This document shows, in pieces, positions 47,480 through 56,629 of a stretch of DNA of 64,000 nucleotides; the stretch's first letter is position 1; each line of letters starts with the position of its first letter. The notes under the pieces are model-generated. The model did not search any database. It saw only the letters and a list, made by a program, of their open reading frames with translations, and was not told the DNA's origin. The stretch is taken from the NCBI GenBank assembly GCA_965279085.1, contig OZ257149.1, positions 4,278,001-4,342,000 on the forward strand, written 5' to 3'. The position numbers were made by a program, and so were the translations under genes. This DNA is from UBA7672 sp965279085 (lineage in GTDB: Bacteria; Pseudomonadota; Alphaproteobacteria; Caulobacterales; Hyphomonadaceae).

Positions 47480-48853
47480 CTATCGGGTCGTGCCTACAGC
47501 GGACGAAATGGTCATCACGCCCCGTCCAGGCATGTGCACCGCGATTTCTCCTTTTTCATCCGTGGCAGCAATTGTCGGGGCCGCGATACCACCGTTTTCG
47601 AGAGCATATGTGACGGAAAATTGCCCCGCCGGCGCGTTGCGGATTGTCAGCGATGTTGGCTGCGTTGTGTCGACAACAATGACTGTTCCGCCGTCGCGAT
47701 TTATGAATGCAGTGGGACGTGTGTTTTCCGGATCTGTCGAACTTGCCCCAATCCGCTGGGCCCCGAACCGGATGTAGCGGAAATATTGCTGGTTTAGCCG
47801 CGTGTCGTCGGCGACCCGAATTGTCGGGGCTTTGGGATCTTCATAGCGGATATCGAACAGCCCGCGGACCACTCGGCCCTGCCAGGAGGCGTTATTCGCG
47901 ATGGCTAAGTCTTCGTGCAGAACTCTGTATGTCCCGTGCCCGAACCACCATTCGAGCATCGCGGTCGGTTTGCCGAACCGCTTTGCGACCTCAGCTATCT
48001 TGCGTGCGTTTTCAGCGTTCGAGTTTTGATAGCGATGGTAGGAGAACTCGACAATGTTCTCCATTGCGCCAGGCGTCTTGGCGATTTCCTCAATCCACGG
48101 AACGGCGCGGGCCATATCCATGGTGGAGGGCGCGACGAAGGCGGGCGTGAAACCATTCTCCTTCAGGCGACGCGATGCGGCAACGATTACGTTGGCCATC
48201 ACGCTGGGGGTCCACTGTTTGGTGTGATTGTCTGGCTCCAGCAGAACTTCCCATGTATCGGGAACGAACCCGTACTTGTCCCGAAGGTGCAGATACGTTG
48301 CTAGGACGAACTCGGCATATTCTTCCGTGTCATCGTGGCCGTACTCCCCCTCGATGATCTGCGCAGTGAAAGCGACATAGCAGAGGTTGACAAACAGTCG
48401 CTCGCCGCGCCCCTCGGCTCTACGCTTCAGCGGAAGGAGCACGCTCTCGACGTTTTCATCGAGTTCGGAAAAATCGAACCCGGCCCAATCGATTACGTGG
48501 GGGTCGTCATTGTCGTTGACGGTCAGATATCGCATCGGGCGCCAGTCTTCATAGCTGATCTGCCCGGTGCTGAACTTTTTCCAGGCTTTGTTGGTGTTTT
48601 CGGCCCCGCTGCGCACCTCCAGCCGGAGGCGATCGACGCCGACCTCCGCGATAGCCATGTCGAAGAGCTGTTCGCGATAAAGCGGCACCGCGTCAGGGTG
48701 CTGGTCATCCGTCATGTCGGAGGTTACTTCCCAGCCTCGCATGACCTGATACCGTTCCGCAGGATCTATGGTAATGACGGCTTCATGCTTGGCGCAGCTG
48801 GCCGCGGTGATAGCCAGGGCGCAGACAACCCAGGTTTTCGTGCGCATCAACAT
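47480..48853 (-). CDS. GH30-like lipoprotein glycoside hydrolase
   Basis: A 457-residue protein with a lipoprotein signal (A-A-S-C20) and a TIM-barrel plus C-terminal beta-sandwich layout typical of clan GH-A, family 30 or 39. Candidate acid/base E206 (L-L-E-P-D-N) and nucleophile E301 (A-M-L-E-W-W) lie about 95 residues apart, as expected. A conserved S-Y-H-R-Y precedes the nucleophile. The polysaccharide substrate is unknown. It is divergent from the sulfotransferase cluster. Confidence 0.72.
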   Translation of the reverse strand: MLMRTKTWVVCALAITAASCAKHEAVITIDPAERYQVMRGWEVTSDMTDDQHPDAVPLYREQLFDMAIAEVGVDRLRLEVRSGAENTNKAWKKFSTGQISYEDWRPMRYLTVNDNDDPHVIDWAGFDFSELDENVESVLLPLKRRAEGRGERLFVNLCYVAFTAQIIEGEYGHDDTEEYAEFVLATYLHLRDKYGFVPDTWEVLLEPDNHTKQWTPSVMANVIVAASRRLKENGFTPAFVAPSTMDMARAVPWIEEIAKTPGAMENIVEFSYHRYQNSNAENARKIAEVAKRFGKPTAMLEWWFGHGTYRVLHEDLAIANNASWQGRVVRGLFDIRYEDPKAPTIRVADDTRLNQQYFRYIRFGAQRIGASSTDPENTRPTAFINRDGGTVIVVDTTQPTSLTIRNAPAGQFSVTYALENGGIAAPTIAATDEKGEIAVHMPGRGVMTISSAVGTTR

Positions 48854-49221
48854 CGCCGAAGTCTCCGCAAAGCTATGTTGGTAATCGGCCGTTGTCCTGA
48901 GGCCAGCTTCTTCGTCCAGTCGGATTGAGAAAGAATACGATGACCGGTTGCTAGTAGAAAGGCGACGATCAATTCCGATTTTGACATCGCCGCGATTGTC
49001 ATGCCAGTGAGCAAACTCTTTAGGCGAGCTTGGCTATCCGTTGCCGCCCCCCTGGCGCAGGCAATTTTGAACCAGCGCCACTCGGTTCGATTCCATCTTG
49101 TCGCCTCTCGCGAGAACACGACAACCCCAGAAGGTGCTGTGATCTTGACACATCGGAGACACGTGTAGACGTGTAGAACCGTTCGCGCACAACCTGTGAG
49201 CGTTCATTTGTGGGGCGATGT
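48854..49221. other. Divergent intergenic region (368 bases)
   Basis: No gene is convincing here. It must hold the promoters of the lipoprotein glycosidase (minus strand) and the sulfotransferase cluster (plus strand). A TTGACA hexamer lies at 49145-49150, and a tandem ACGTGTAG-ACGTGTAG lies at 49161-49176, about 45 bases before the plus-strand gene. No good -10 hexamer is at the expected distance, so the promoter is tentative. Confidence 0.35.
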
Positions 49222-49476
49222 ATGGGAGCGTTTAAGACCTTCCGTGGCGGGCTCGCAGCCAGCGCTGCTCTTTTGATTTTGCCGACGTTGTTTGCTGGAA
49301 CAGCTGATGCATATGTTGGCCCCGGCTCGGGGCTCGCGGCGTTGGGCACTTTGATGGCGCTCGTCGGGACTGTGCTGCTCGGCATATTCGGGTTCTTGTG
49401 GTTTCCGATCAGACGCATGCTTCGGCGCAAGTCCAGGGACAATGCATCTGACCCGAATTCATCGGCGCAAAAGTGA
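49222..49476 (+). CDS. Small membrane protein of the sulfotransferase cluster
   Basis: An 84-residue protein with a signal-like hydrophobic segment (about residues 10-30), a glycine-rich Y-V-G-P-G-S-G element and a second transmembrane helix followed by a basic tail (R-R-M-L-R-R-K). It could be a small two-helix membrane subunit. The ATG has TGTGGGG eight bases upstream. The stop overlaps the next start. I do not recognise the function. Confidence 0.7.
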   Translation: MGAFKTFRGGLAASAALLILPTLFAGTADAYVGPGSGLAALGTLMALVGTVLLGIFGFLWFPIRRMLRRKSRDNASDPNSSAQK

Positions 49477-49859
49477 TCGCGACATACGTTGCGGCAGGGC
49501 TTGCTCTCTGCGCGGCGATGGCCCTGCTCAGGGTTCTGGGCGTTATTTCTTGTTTTCAGAGCGTCATTGCTATCAGCCGCACGGCGATGAGCGCAATTCT
49601 TGATGGCTCGCTCAGCGACGATGAGAAGGAAGGCGTAGCTCGGACATCATCCATTCGATTGTTCGCCCTGTTTCTGAAGATTAGTGCTGTGATCGTGATC
49701 GCGTTGGGCGCGCCGCTCGCAGGGATCTGGATTCTTGACGCCTTCGGCCTGCAACTGTTGAGCGGCGTTCTCAGCGCCTTGGCGTCATGGCCGTTCGTGG
49801 TTGGCGCAGTCGTCGTTGGAGCAGTGGTCTTCCTAGTGGGAAGGTCCAAGTCCACGTGA
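49473..49859 (+). CDS. Membrane protein of unknown function
   Basis: A 128-residue protein with three predicted membrane helices (about residues 3-25, 67-90 and 100-124) and a polar loop of about 35 residues between the first two. The GTG start overlaps the previous stop, and its stop overlaps the sulfotransferase start, so the three genes are translationally coupled. A role in presenting or exporting the sulfated product is plausible only from context. Confidence 0.7.
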   Translation: MIATYVAAGLALCAAMALLRVLGVISCFQSVIAISRTAMSAILDGSLSDDEKEGVARTSSIRLFALFLKISAVIVIALGAPLAGIWILDAFGLQLLSGVLSALASWPFVVGAVVVGAVVFLVGRSKST

Positions 49860-50932
49860 GCTTCGAGAGCCAGTACTCTTTTCTCGACAAGGTCCTGCAC
49901 CGCTTGGCTTTTTCTACGCCGAAGCTGCAGATCGAATTTGCCGCGAGAGAGGATGCTGATTTCTTCAAGCCTCCAAGGGCAGCGAGCGTCGAACGGCCGG
50001 TGTTCATCACGGCGATGCCGCGCGCGGGTACGACGCTGCTGTTGAACATCGTGGCCTCGACTGGCGCCTTCGCGCATCACACCTACCGCCATATGCCATT
50101 CCTGTTCACGCCTTTGATGTGGCGGCGCTTCTCGCACCGTTTCGAACACAAGGACACGCCGCACGAACGTGCGCACGGCGACGGCATGCTGGTGAGCCTC
50201 GACAGCCCGGAGGCTTTTGAGGAGATGCTTTGGAAAGCATTCTGGCCGCGACAGTATGCAAGGGATCGTATCCTCATCTGGCCTGCCGAAGGCCGTAGCG
50301 AGTTTCTCGATTTCCTGAAGCGGCACATGGTGAAGTTGGGCTCGGTGGAAGACGGCAATGCGCCTCGATCGCGGTATGCCTCCAAGAACAATTTCAATAT
50401 CGCGCGGATCGGCTGGCTCCGCGGGGGGTTTCCCGATGCCGCGATCATCGTGCCCTTCCGCGAGCCGATAGAGCACGCTGCCTCGCTGCTGCGTCAGCAT
50501 CTGTCGTTTCTGGATCTGCATAGGAAGGATGCCTTTGCCCGCGACTACATGGCCGGTATCGGGCACTTCGATTTCGGCGCTGGGCTTAAGCCGATCGATT
50601 TCGACGGATGGGTCGGCGCGTGTGCAGCCAAGCCGACCGAACTTGCTTTCTGGCTCGACTATTGGCGAGCGGCGTACGGCTATTTGCTGCGCGAGCATGC
50701 TAAAGAGGCGATGCTGTTTGACTATGATCGCTTCTGCGCTGCGCCCGATCAAGGATTGCGGGACCTCGCGGTGGCGGTTGGCGAGAATGGCATTCTCCGG
50801 TCCGCGTCGGGGACAAACACTGTTGGCGCTCCGCGGCGGCATAATCCCGACTTGGCCGGGATCGATCCTCAGCTTCTGCTGGAATGTCGTGCGCTACATG
50901 ACGCGCTACGGGCAACCTCGGCGCAGAACTGA
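49856..50932 (+). CDS. PAPS-dependent sulfotransferase family protein
   Basis: A 358-residue cytosolic protein. The 5'-phosphosulfate-binding loop is M-P-R-A-G-T-T (residues 54-60), followed by a segment for the 3'-phosphate near F-R-E-P-I-E-H-A-A-S-L-L. It should transfer sulfate from PAPS to a carbohydrate or other acceptor. I chose the GTG start because it overlaps the upstream stop (GTGA); an in-frame ATG at 49787 is inside the preceding gene. Confidence 0.85.
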   Translation: MSFESQYSFLDKVLHRLAFSTPKLQIEFAAREDADFFKPPRAASVERPVFITAMPRAGTTLLLNIVASTGAFAHHTYRHMPFLFTPLMWRRFSHRFEHKDTPHERAHGDGMLVSLDSPEAFEEMLWKAFWPRQYARDRILIWPAEGRSEFLDFLKRHMVKLGSVEDGNAPRSRYASKNNFNIARIGWLRGGFPDAAIIVPFREPIEHAASLLRQHLSFLDLHRKDAFARDYMAGIGHFDFGAGLKPIDFDGWVGACAAKPTELAFWLDYWRAAYGYLLREHAKEAMLFDYDRFCAAPDQGLRDLAVAVGENGILRSASGTNTVGAPRRHNPDLAGIDPQLLLECRALHDALRATSAQN

Positions 50933-51307
50933 TCGGCCGACACTCGCGGTCGAATGCAGGTGCGGGGCTCGAGCAGATGGCCATGCTTGTTGCTCGGTTT
51001 CTTACGCGTGCCACCTTGCGTGCAGCGATCGGCTCGCGGCGGACAAGAACATCAGGCCAAGTGTGCAAGCAAAACTTGTCTGTTGGCGTGGTTCCCGTGC
51101 GCGAAGCTGTGCTCTGAGGAGTCTCAATCGTGCATTCGACACCAAGGAGGCGAGAACCGAGTTCTTTTCATTCCAGTCGTGCTGTAATCACGGCGGGAAA
51201 AGACAAAAACTTCAACCGCGAACTTTTCTGGTAGTTTGCGACCATAGGGGTGCGGTCTGCTGGGGTCTGCGGGGATGATCATTTTGGAATGACGAATTTT
51301 CGTCTGG
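50933..51307 (+). other. Intergenic region before the arylsulfotransferase gene (375 bases)
   Basis: No coding sequence is convincing. A short inverted repeat GACGAA-TT-TTCGTC lies at 51291-51304, directly before the start of the next gene, and could be an operator. No clear promoter hexamers are seen. Confidence 0.35.
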
Positions 51308-52690
51308 TTGGTTAGAATTGGGCGCATCTTGAAAGTGTTTTCGTGGTTCGCGAGGCCGGGGAAGCTGACAGCGATTTTGCTGATCGCAATCGGATTGATC
51401 GCGGGTGCAACCTGGGCAGGGTTCAAGCTCTGGCCCTACAGTCTCCTCAAACAAGCGCGCGAGGATTGGCGGTTTCTGCAGGCCACGAACTTTTTGCATC
51501 GGCTCGAATGGGCGCTCCCGAACATTCACAAGAGCCAAGGCGTAAGCCTGCATGATCGTGGGCGCGCCTACGAAGGCGTGACGCTAATGTCGGGGGTATT
51601 TGAAGAAGGCGTACGGCTGCGGCTGGTCGATATGGATGGCGGCATATTGCATGATTGGCCAATCGAATTCAGCGAGATCTGGCCGAGCCCCCACCACATC
51701 TATCCATCGACGGAGATTCCGACATTCCGCTTCGGGTACACGCCGTTCGGGTTCGATGCGGCGCGCGACGGCTCGGTTGTGGTCGTCCTCGAGAACCTTG
51801 GGCTGGTGAAGATGGACCGGTGCGGGCGCGTCGTGTGGCGACTCGACCGCCGTGTTCATCACATGCTTACGCCCGCAGGCGACGGATCTTTTTGGGTCAG
51901 CGCCCATCGCGATGCACGAGAGGTGGATCAGGCCTTGGATTGGCCGGGGCGCGATCCTGGAACGCGAGGGAATGTCCAGTTTTCCAGCGAATATGAGGAT
52001 GTGCTGTTGCACGTTGCAGCGGACGGACGTGTGATCCGAGAGATTTCCGTCCTGAAGGCGCTGTTGGACGGAGCGCCTTGGCACGAACTATACGTTGGGG
52101 CAGGTGAGTTCGCTCCACCCGAAGATCCCACCCACATGAATGACGTTGAGATTGTCACCCCGGAGCTAGCGGCGCGTGTTCGGGGCGCCAAGGCTGGCGA
52201 CTTGCTGGTGAGCATTCGAAACTTGCATATGCTGGCGATCATAAGTGAGGACACAGGCGCACTAGTGTGGCGTCAGGTCGGGCCGTGGGTGCGCCAGCAT
52301 GACCCGGATATCGAACCTACCGGTCGAATTTCGGTGTTCGACAATCACGATCACATGGGCTGGGCCTATAACAAGGAGTTTGGCGGCAGTCGGGTCATGC
52401 TGCTTGATCCTGGTACGGGCGTGTCGGAAATCACCTGGCCCAAGACTGACGAAGGGTTCTTCTACACGCGCTTCATGGGCGCACACCAAAGCCTGCCGAA
52501 CAACAACATGCTGATTACAGAATCGGCTTATGGGCGCGTGTTCGAGATGGCCCCCGACGGCGGGATCGTTTGGCAATTCGTAGAGCAGATCGACGAAACT
52601 CACGCGGCGCTGATTCCGCTCGCACAGCGGTACGCCCCCGATTTTTTTCAGGTCTCCGATTGGCGCTGTCCGGGCGTCGGAGGAAGCTGA
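51308..52690 (+). CDS. Arylsulfotransferase (ASST)-family protein
   Basis: A 460-residue protein with an N-terminal membrane anchor (about residues 17-38) and a beta-propeller domain on the periplasmic side. Histidines in catalytic contexts are present: D-P-T-H-M-N-D-V-E and D-N-H-D-H-M-G-W, then the blade sequence F-E-M-A-P-D-G-G-I-V-W. ASST-type enzymes move sulfate between phenolic esters without PAPS. Its position after a PAPS-type sulfotransferase is unusual. The start is uncertain: TTG at 51308 is used, with later TTG/GTG codons possible. Confidence 0.78.
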   Translation: MVRIGRILKVFSWFARPGKLTAILLIAIGLIAGATWAGFKLWPYSLLKQAREDWRFLQATNFLHRLEWALPNIHKSQGVSLHDRGRAYEGVTLMSGVFEEGVRLRLVDMDGGILHDWPIEFSEIWPSPHHIYPSTEIPTFRFGYTPFGFDAARDGSVVVVLENLGLVKMDRCGRVVWRLDRRVHHMLTPAGDGSFWVSAHRDAREVDQALDWPGRDPGTRGNVQFSSEYEDVLLHVAADGRVIREISVLKALLDGAPWHELYVGAGEFAPPEDPTHMNDVEIVTPELAARVRGAKAGDLLVSIRNLHMLAIISEDTGALVWRQVGPWVRQHDPDIEPTGRISVFDNHDHMGWAYNKEFGGSRVMLLDPGTGVSEITWPKTDEGFFYTRFMGAHQSLPNNNMLITESAYGRVFEMAPDGGIVWQFVEQIDETHAALIPLAQRYAPDFFQVSDWRCPGVGGS

Positions 52691-52753
52691 AGAGGGGCTG
52701 CTGACGAAGAAGATCCCCGCGTCAAGTATGCCTGGCGCTGGTCGGATGTCCTC

Positions 52754-54031
52754 GTGACGAACCTCTTCCTTGGCAACGCCCTGATAGGCCCCGACAAGGA
52801 CATCGCCATGAAACTGGCGGATGCGATGAAGGTTCAGGAAAGCTCGCTGGAAAATGACGACGACGACAAGGACACGATCAACCCCTTCGTAGAGGCCATG
52901 GAAGCCGCCGTCGTCGCAGCCCTGGAAGCGGTCCTGAAACAGGGCGCCAACATCCATAGCGCCGACGAAAGCGGTCGCGAGCTTCTCGTGTTCGCGGCGC
53001 GCCTGTGCAATCGCCAGGACCTCGCGGAAAAGTTCAAGACTCTTTCAACGTTGAAAGTCCAGCCGAGCAAGAACTACGAAGTGCGCGATCCCCTGATCGA
53101 GTTCATGCTTGGCGCGAAGGGTGAAGAGCAACGATTCCTCATCGGTCCAGCCGCAACCCGTGCCATGGCGGATCACGCTGGCTTCCACTGCTATTTCGGC
53201 GCGCAGGAGCTGGCGATCCTGGCTCACAAGGAGATGAAGCGTCGCCAGGCGATCGACTACCGCATCAAGACCCTCAAGGAAAAGGAGGGTGACGAGGTTG
53301 CGAGGAGAACTGCCGCGGCACTTAGAACCAGGGAGCGCGCTCGTCGCAGAGGAATCACTGACCTTGCGGCAGAGGTTCAGAAGATCATCTCACACACGGT
53401 CTGGCATGTCGGTCTTCCCGCCTCGAGCTGGAATCAAGGGCTCAACCGCGCGTTCATCCTGCGGTTTGCTTCCATTGGGTATTTCACCAGCGAGTACGTT
53501 CGCACCTCCATGGAAGACTTCATCGGTCACGTCCATGAATTCGTGAACGCAACGTTCGAGCTTACCGCTGACACCAAGGACAACATGAGTGGTCAGCGAT
53601 TGGCTCGATCTGCGGTGAAGGAGGCCATCGCCGAGTGCTACAAGTTCCTGAAGTTCGACGAGTTCGGCCCAACAGTGTTCGACTTGGACTCGCTCTACGC
53701 GTACTGGTCTGACCACGGCAACATGCAGACGCGCTCGGTCGCCGGCGAGATCTATCGGGAGCTGGTGAGCCTGCGCCAGCAGACTATCGCTCATTACATG
53801 ATCTGTGCCGAGGCCATTGGTTGGATGCGGTACAGCGGAAAGTACAACCCAAGCCACGAAGATATCAGCGCGGCTTACCGGCTGAAGGAATTGGCGTGGA
53901 ATAATTTCAACATCTACAATTTTTATGATTCCGAGAGGTACATGAGCCGGGCGGCAGACAAGCTCAGAGGATGCATGGAGGCTGATTTTCAAGAGCCCCC
54001 GCGCAAGAAAGAGGGCGTTCAAAAGTCTTGA
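52754..54031 (+). CDS. Unknown soluble protein with a degenerate ankyrin-like repeat
   Basis: A 425-residue protein, rich in charged residues, without signal peptide or membrane helices. The N-terminal third has V-L-K-Q-G-A-N-I-H-S-A-D, which resembles one ankyrin unit. The remainder is mostly helical and unlike any family I know. The GTG start at 52754 may be replaced by an ATG at 52808, which has AAGGAC upstream. Lower GC and different codon use from the core genes suggest an acquired gene. It precedes a minus-strand gene and the candidate attachment site. Confidence 0.65.
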   Translation: MTNLFLGNALIGPDKDIAMKLADAMKVQESSLENDDDDKDTINPFVEAMEAAVVAALEAVLKQGANIHSADESGRELLVFAARLCNRQDLAEKFKTLSTLKVQPSKNYEVRDPLIEFMLGAKGEEQRFLIGPAATRAMADHAGFHCYFGAQELAILAHKEMKRRQAIDYRIKTLKEKEGDEVARRTAAALRTRERARRRGITDLAAEVQKIISHTVWHVGLPASSWNQGLNRAFILRFASIGYFTSEYVRTSMEDFIGHVHEFVNATFELTADTKDNMSGQRLARSAVKEAIAECYKFLKFDEFGPTVFDLDSLYAYWSDHGNMQTRSVAGEIYRELVSLRQQTIAHYMICAEAIGWMRYSGKYNPSHEDISAAYRLKELAWNNFNIYNFYDSERYMSRAADKLRGCMEADFQEPPRKKEGVQKS

Positions 54032-54160
54032 CTTACACGGTTTGCGTGAACGCAATTTCAGGGCCGTGAGTTCGAATGCCTCAGACTTTGTCACGGCCGT
54101 GATGAAGCGCGCGAACCCAACATGGTCTTAGAAGAAACCAGGGCGGGGCTTGCCGTGTCC

Positions 54161-54745
54161 TCACGCCCATCGCGGGCTGCGGCTATCCAAGGCGGCAAGC
54201 AGATCCGTAGCAGCGCCGACTTCAGGCCATACGAAAGCTGACGGGAATCCTTGAAAGGAAAAGTCCAATCGCACATCACCGTGGCGCTGGCTCTCCTTTC
54301 GCACACCTTCCGAGAGACATTCAGAAAGCCAGGTCAGGTCTAGTTCCCGGTAGTATCGTGCCGGCGCCAGCACGGACAGTCGGACGTGCGACGCCTGAAT
54401 GATTGCCCTATCAGTGTACCCTAGGGCGTCTCGATCTCGTCGGCTCAGTAGCCAGACATACCCGTATTCCAGAATCTCAACGGTAGCGAACAGGGGAGTG
54501 TCGCTGCCGATCTTCAGTTCGATCAACTCGAATTGTTCAGGCGCACGTGAATGGACTAAGTCAATCGCACGCCGATTGTTTCCCACCCCCGCTATCATGC
54601 CCGCCGCAATCGGAATTTGGTTTGACCAGTCTTCTCTGCCTGCGGCCGTCGCAGCGCGCACAATCGCCCGTTCTAGTGTTACTTCGGGGCTTCGGTACCT
54701 GAGCGCTTCACATCCCGGTGATGCGCACGTTGCTATTTTCTGCAA
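54161..54745 (-). CDS. Unknown protein, possible PD-(D/E)XK-like nuclease fold
   Basis: About 195 residues. A central pattern A-I-D-L-V, then 14 residues later E-L-I-E-L-K-I-G, then an aromatic helix, resembles the D...ExK core of PD-(D/E)XK nucleases. The family assignment is only a structural suggestion. The open frame continues upstream to 54850 but that part crosses the tRNA-His fragment, so a later start is more likely: TTG at 54745 or ATG at 54598. No Shine-Dalgarno sequence decides it. Confidence 0.5.
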   Translation of the reverse strand: MQKIATCASPGCEALRYRSPEVTLERAIVRAATAAGREDWSNQIPIAAGMIAGVGNNRRAIDLVHSRAPEQFELIELKIGSDTPLFATVEILEYGYVWLLSRRDRDALGYTDRAIIQASHVRLSVLAPARYYRELDLTWLSECLSEGVRKESQRHGDVRLDFSFQGFPSAFVWPEVGAATDLLAALDSRSPRWA

Positions 54746-54807
54746 CCCCAGTTGCAACCCCGGCCGAGTGCGAGATGCGGAAGGATGAGCTAAGTGCTTG
54801 ATTGTTC

Positions 54808-54854
54808 TGGTACCAGCTCCCGGGCTCGAACCGGGGACCTCTAGATCCACAATC
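54808..54854 (-). other. Truncated tRNA-His(GUG) 3' half, candidate attL site
   Basis: On the minus strand the sequence from the anticodon loop (T-T-GTG-G-A) through the variable loop, T-arm (stem CCCGG/CCGGG around TTCGAGC) and acceptor 3' strand ending ACCA is well formed, but the D-arm and 5' acceptor are missing and the 5' anticodon strand does not pair. U72 and discriminator A73 fit alphaproteobacterial tRNA-His. Tyrosine integrases typically insert here, leaving one such 3' copy; the integrase gene starts 186 bases away. Confidence 0.7.
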
Positions 54855-55039
54855 GCGATTTGCGTGTTCGCCCGTGATCGCCGGTGTCCGAAAAGCAGTT
54901 TTGAATCAGGGGACTATTGCATACCGCGAGTCGCCGACGTTCAGTCGCGTCCGGCGGTTTCCGGGTAATTCTGTTACCCAAAACGATACCCAGTCGGGCC
55001 GCCGCAAGACCTCTAGATGTTGCACGCGGACCCTTGGAC

Positions 55040-56224
55040 ATGACGACGAAAAGGCTCACCGACATCGGCATCGCCAATGTCAGCCCCGCGGCCGGAACCC
55101 GGCACGAGATCTGGGACACCATCGTGCCCGGCCTGGGCGTTCGCATCGGGGGTAGGCGCAAGACCTTCGTTGCGATGGTTCGCGCCAATGGCAGGCTTCG
55201 GAGAGTGACGCTTGGCGTCCATCCCGGTCTCGGCATTGCCGATGCGCGGACGAAGGCGCGCACGCTGATCGAGCAGGCGCAGAACGGCATTGATCCGGTG
55301 GAGGCGCGCGCGGCGCGGGAGCGTCATGAGGAGAGCCAGCGCCGAAACACCGTGGCAGCCGCGGTCGAGGACTATATCGCCAAGTACGCACAACCCCGGC
55401 AACGCAGCTGGGTCAGCACCAAGCGCCGGCTGGAACTCTATCTCGTCGAGCCGTTTGGCGCTCGCCCGGTTTCCTCTCTGGATCGGGCCGATGTCGTGCG
55501 GGCTCTCGACGAAGTGCTGGCAAAGGGCTTTACGATCGGGGCCAATCGCACGCTTGCGAACTTCAAGACCTTCTTCAGATGGTGCGTTGAGCGTGGCCTG
55601 CTCGAGCGATCGCCCGCGGACTACATCCGCGCGCCTGCCCGGGAGGTCTCCCGCGAGCGTGTGCTGACCGATGAAGAGCTGAGGGCAGTGTGGAAAGCGA
55701 GCCTCGCGCACGGTGGCGCCTACGGACGAATTGTCCGGCTTCTCATTCTCACCGCGCAGCGCCGCGAGGAAGTCGCCGCCCTGTCAATTGACGAGATCAG
55801 CTTCCTCAACCGCTCATGGACGTTGTCTGGAAGCCGCACAAAGTCAGCGCGCCTCCATGTCGTTCCGCTGAGCGAGCCGGCGCTGGCGGCAATCTGTTCT
55901 GCGCCAAGGGCAGGGCGCTTGCTCTTCGCCTCGCAGGCAGACCTTGCCGGAGACCGGACATTTTCGGGATGGACCAAAGCCAAGCTGGCGCTTGACCAGG
56001 CGAGTGGTGTGGCGGGCTGGCGCCTGCATGACCTTCGCCGGACGGCCGCTACCGGCATGGCGCGGCTTGGCGTGGCGCCGCCCGTGATCGAACGTGTCCT
56101 TAATCACGCGATGTCCTCCGCAGGGCCTCTGGCGGCAGTCTACCAGCGCTATGACTACGCAAAGGAGAAGCGTGAGGCGCTTGAAGCATGGGCAAATGAA
56201 GTTCTGCGCATGGTCCGAAGATGA
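55040..56224 (+). CDS. int: P4-type tyrosine integrase
   Basis: A 394-residue site-specific recombinase. An N-terminal DUF4102-like arm domain, a SAM-like core domain and a C-terminal catalytic domain occur in order. Catalytic residues are visible: R in T-A-Q-R-R-E-E-V, H-x-x-R in L-H-D-L-R-R-T-A, H in L-N-H-A, and the nucleophile Y in Y-Q-R-Y-D-Y. Such enzymes move genomic islands and ICEs into tRNA 3' ends, matching the nearby tRNA-His fragment. I chose the ATG at 55040 after the basic upstream stretch. Confidence 0.92.
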   Translation: MTTKRLTDIGIANVSPAAGTRHEIWDTIVPGLGVRIGGRRKTFVAMVRANGRLRRVTLGVHPGLGIADARTKARTLIEQAQNGIDPVEARAARERHEESQRRNTVAAAVEDYIAKYAQPRQRSWVSTKRRLELYLVEPFGARPVSSLDRADVVRALDEVLAKGFTIGANRTLANFKTFFRWCVERGLLERSPADYIRAPAREVSRERVLTDEELRAVWKASLAHGGAYGRIVRLLILTAQRREEVAALSIDEISFLNRSWTLSGSRTKSARLHVVPLSEPALAAICSAPRAGRLLFASQADLAGDRTFSGWTKAKLALDQASGVAGWRLHDLRRTAATGMARLGVAPPVIERVLNHAMSSAGPLAAVYQRYDYAKEKREALEAWANEVLRMVRR

Positions 56225-56629
56225 TGAACCGACGCGCAACGGCATCGGCGCTGCTCCGCGCGCCCGACATCAGGATGCTGAAGCCGACCTGAACGCACTT
56301 CCTACTGTCTGTCCGTGACCAGGAAATGAGCTGCGAAGGGCTGGCCCCGATTGCAGGCGGTGGTTGTCTTCAGCCAGTTTTGGGGCGGGGGGGAGGCGCC
56401 GCTTCGAGCATCTCGTGTGATCATCGTATGCCCGCCATTGGCGGATCGACAGCGTAAGCACACCAGCCCGGCGACTGCCGGGGCCACCCCGGGGCGGGCG
56501 GCGCCGACCTTCACTTGGCAGCTCAACAATCCCCAGAGGCGAGCGCTCATGATTCGATTCGTCGTTGACTCCCCATTTCGATGTTCTATCTTTGTTCTCA
56601 CCAAGGAGATAGCCGCCGGAGAACGGAGA
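56225..56629 (+). other. Intergenic region of the element (405 bases)
   Basis: No gene is evident. It contains a perfect hairpin CCCGGC-GACT-GCCGGG at 56467-56482 and the promoter described at 56565-56592. The hairpin could terminate integrase transcription or separate the two transcription units, but no T-run follows. Confidence 0.4.
56565..56592 (+). promoter_or_regulatory. Sigma-70-type promoter of the small-gene operon
   Basis: TTGACT and TATCTT are separated by 16 bases, close to the housekeeping consensus. Transcription would begin about 30 bases before the first small gene of the operon. AAGGAG follows 11 bases after the -10 hexamer. Confidence 0.55.

Noticed and set aside
54746..54850. 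N-terminal extension of the nuclease-like gene into the tRNA-His fragment
   Set aside because: The predicted start V-D-L-E-V-P-G-S-S-P-G is a translation of the T-arm and acceptor of a tRNA, a well-known annotation artefact.
54808..54884. A complete tRNA-His gene
   Set aside because: The D-arm and 5' acceptor strand are absent and the 5' anticodon strand does not pair.
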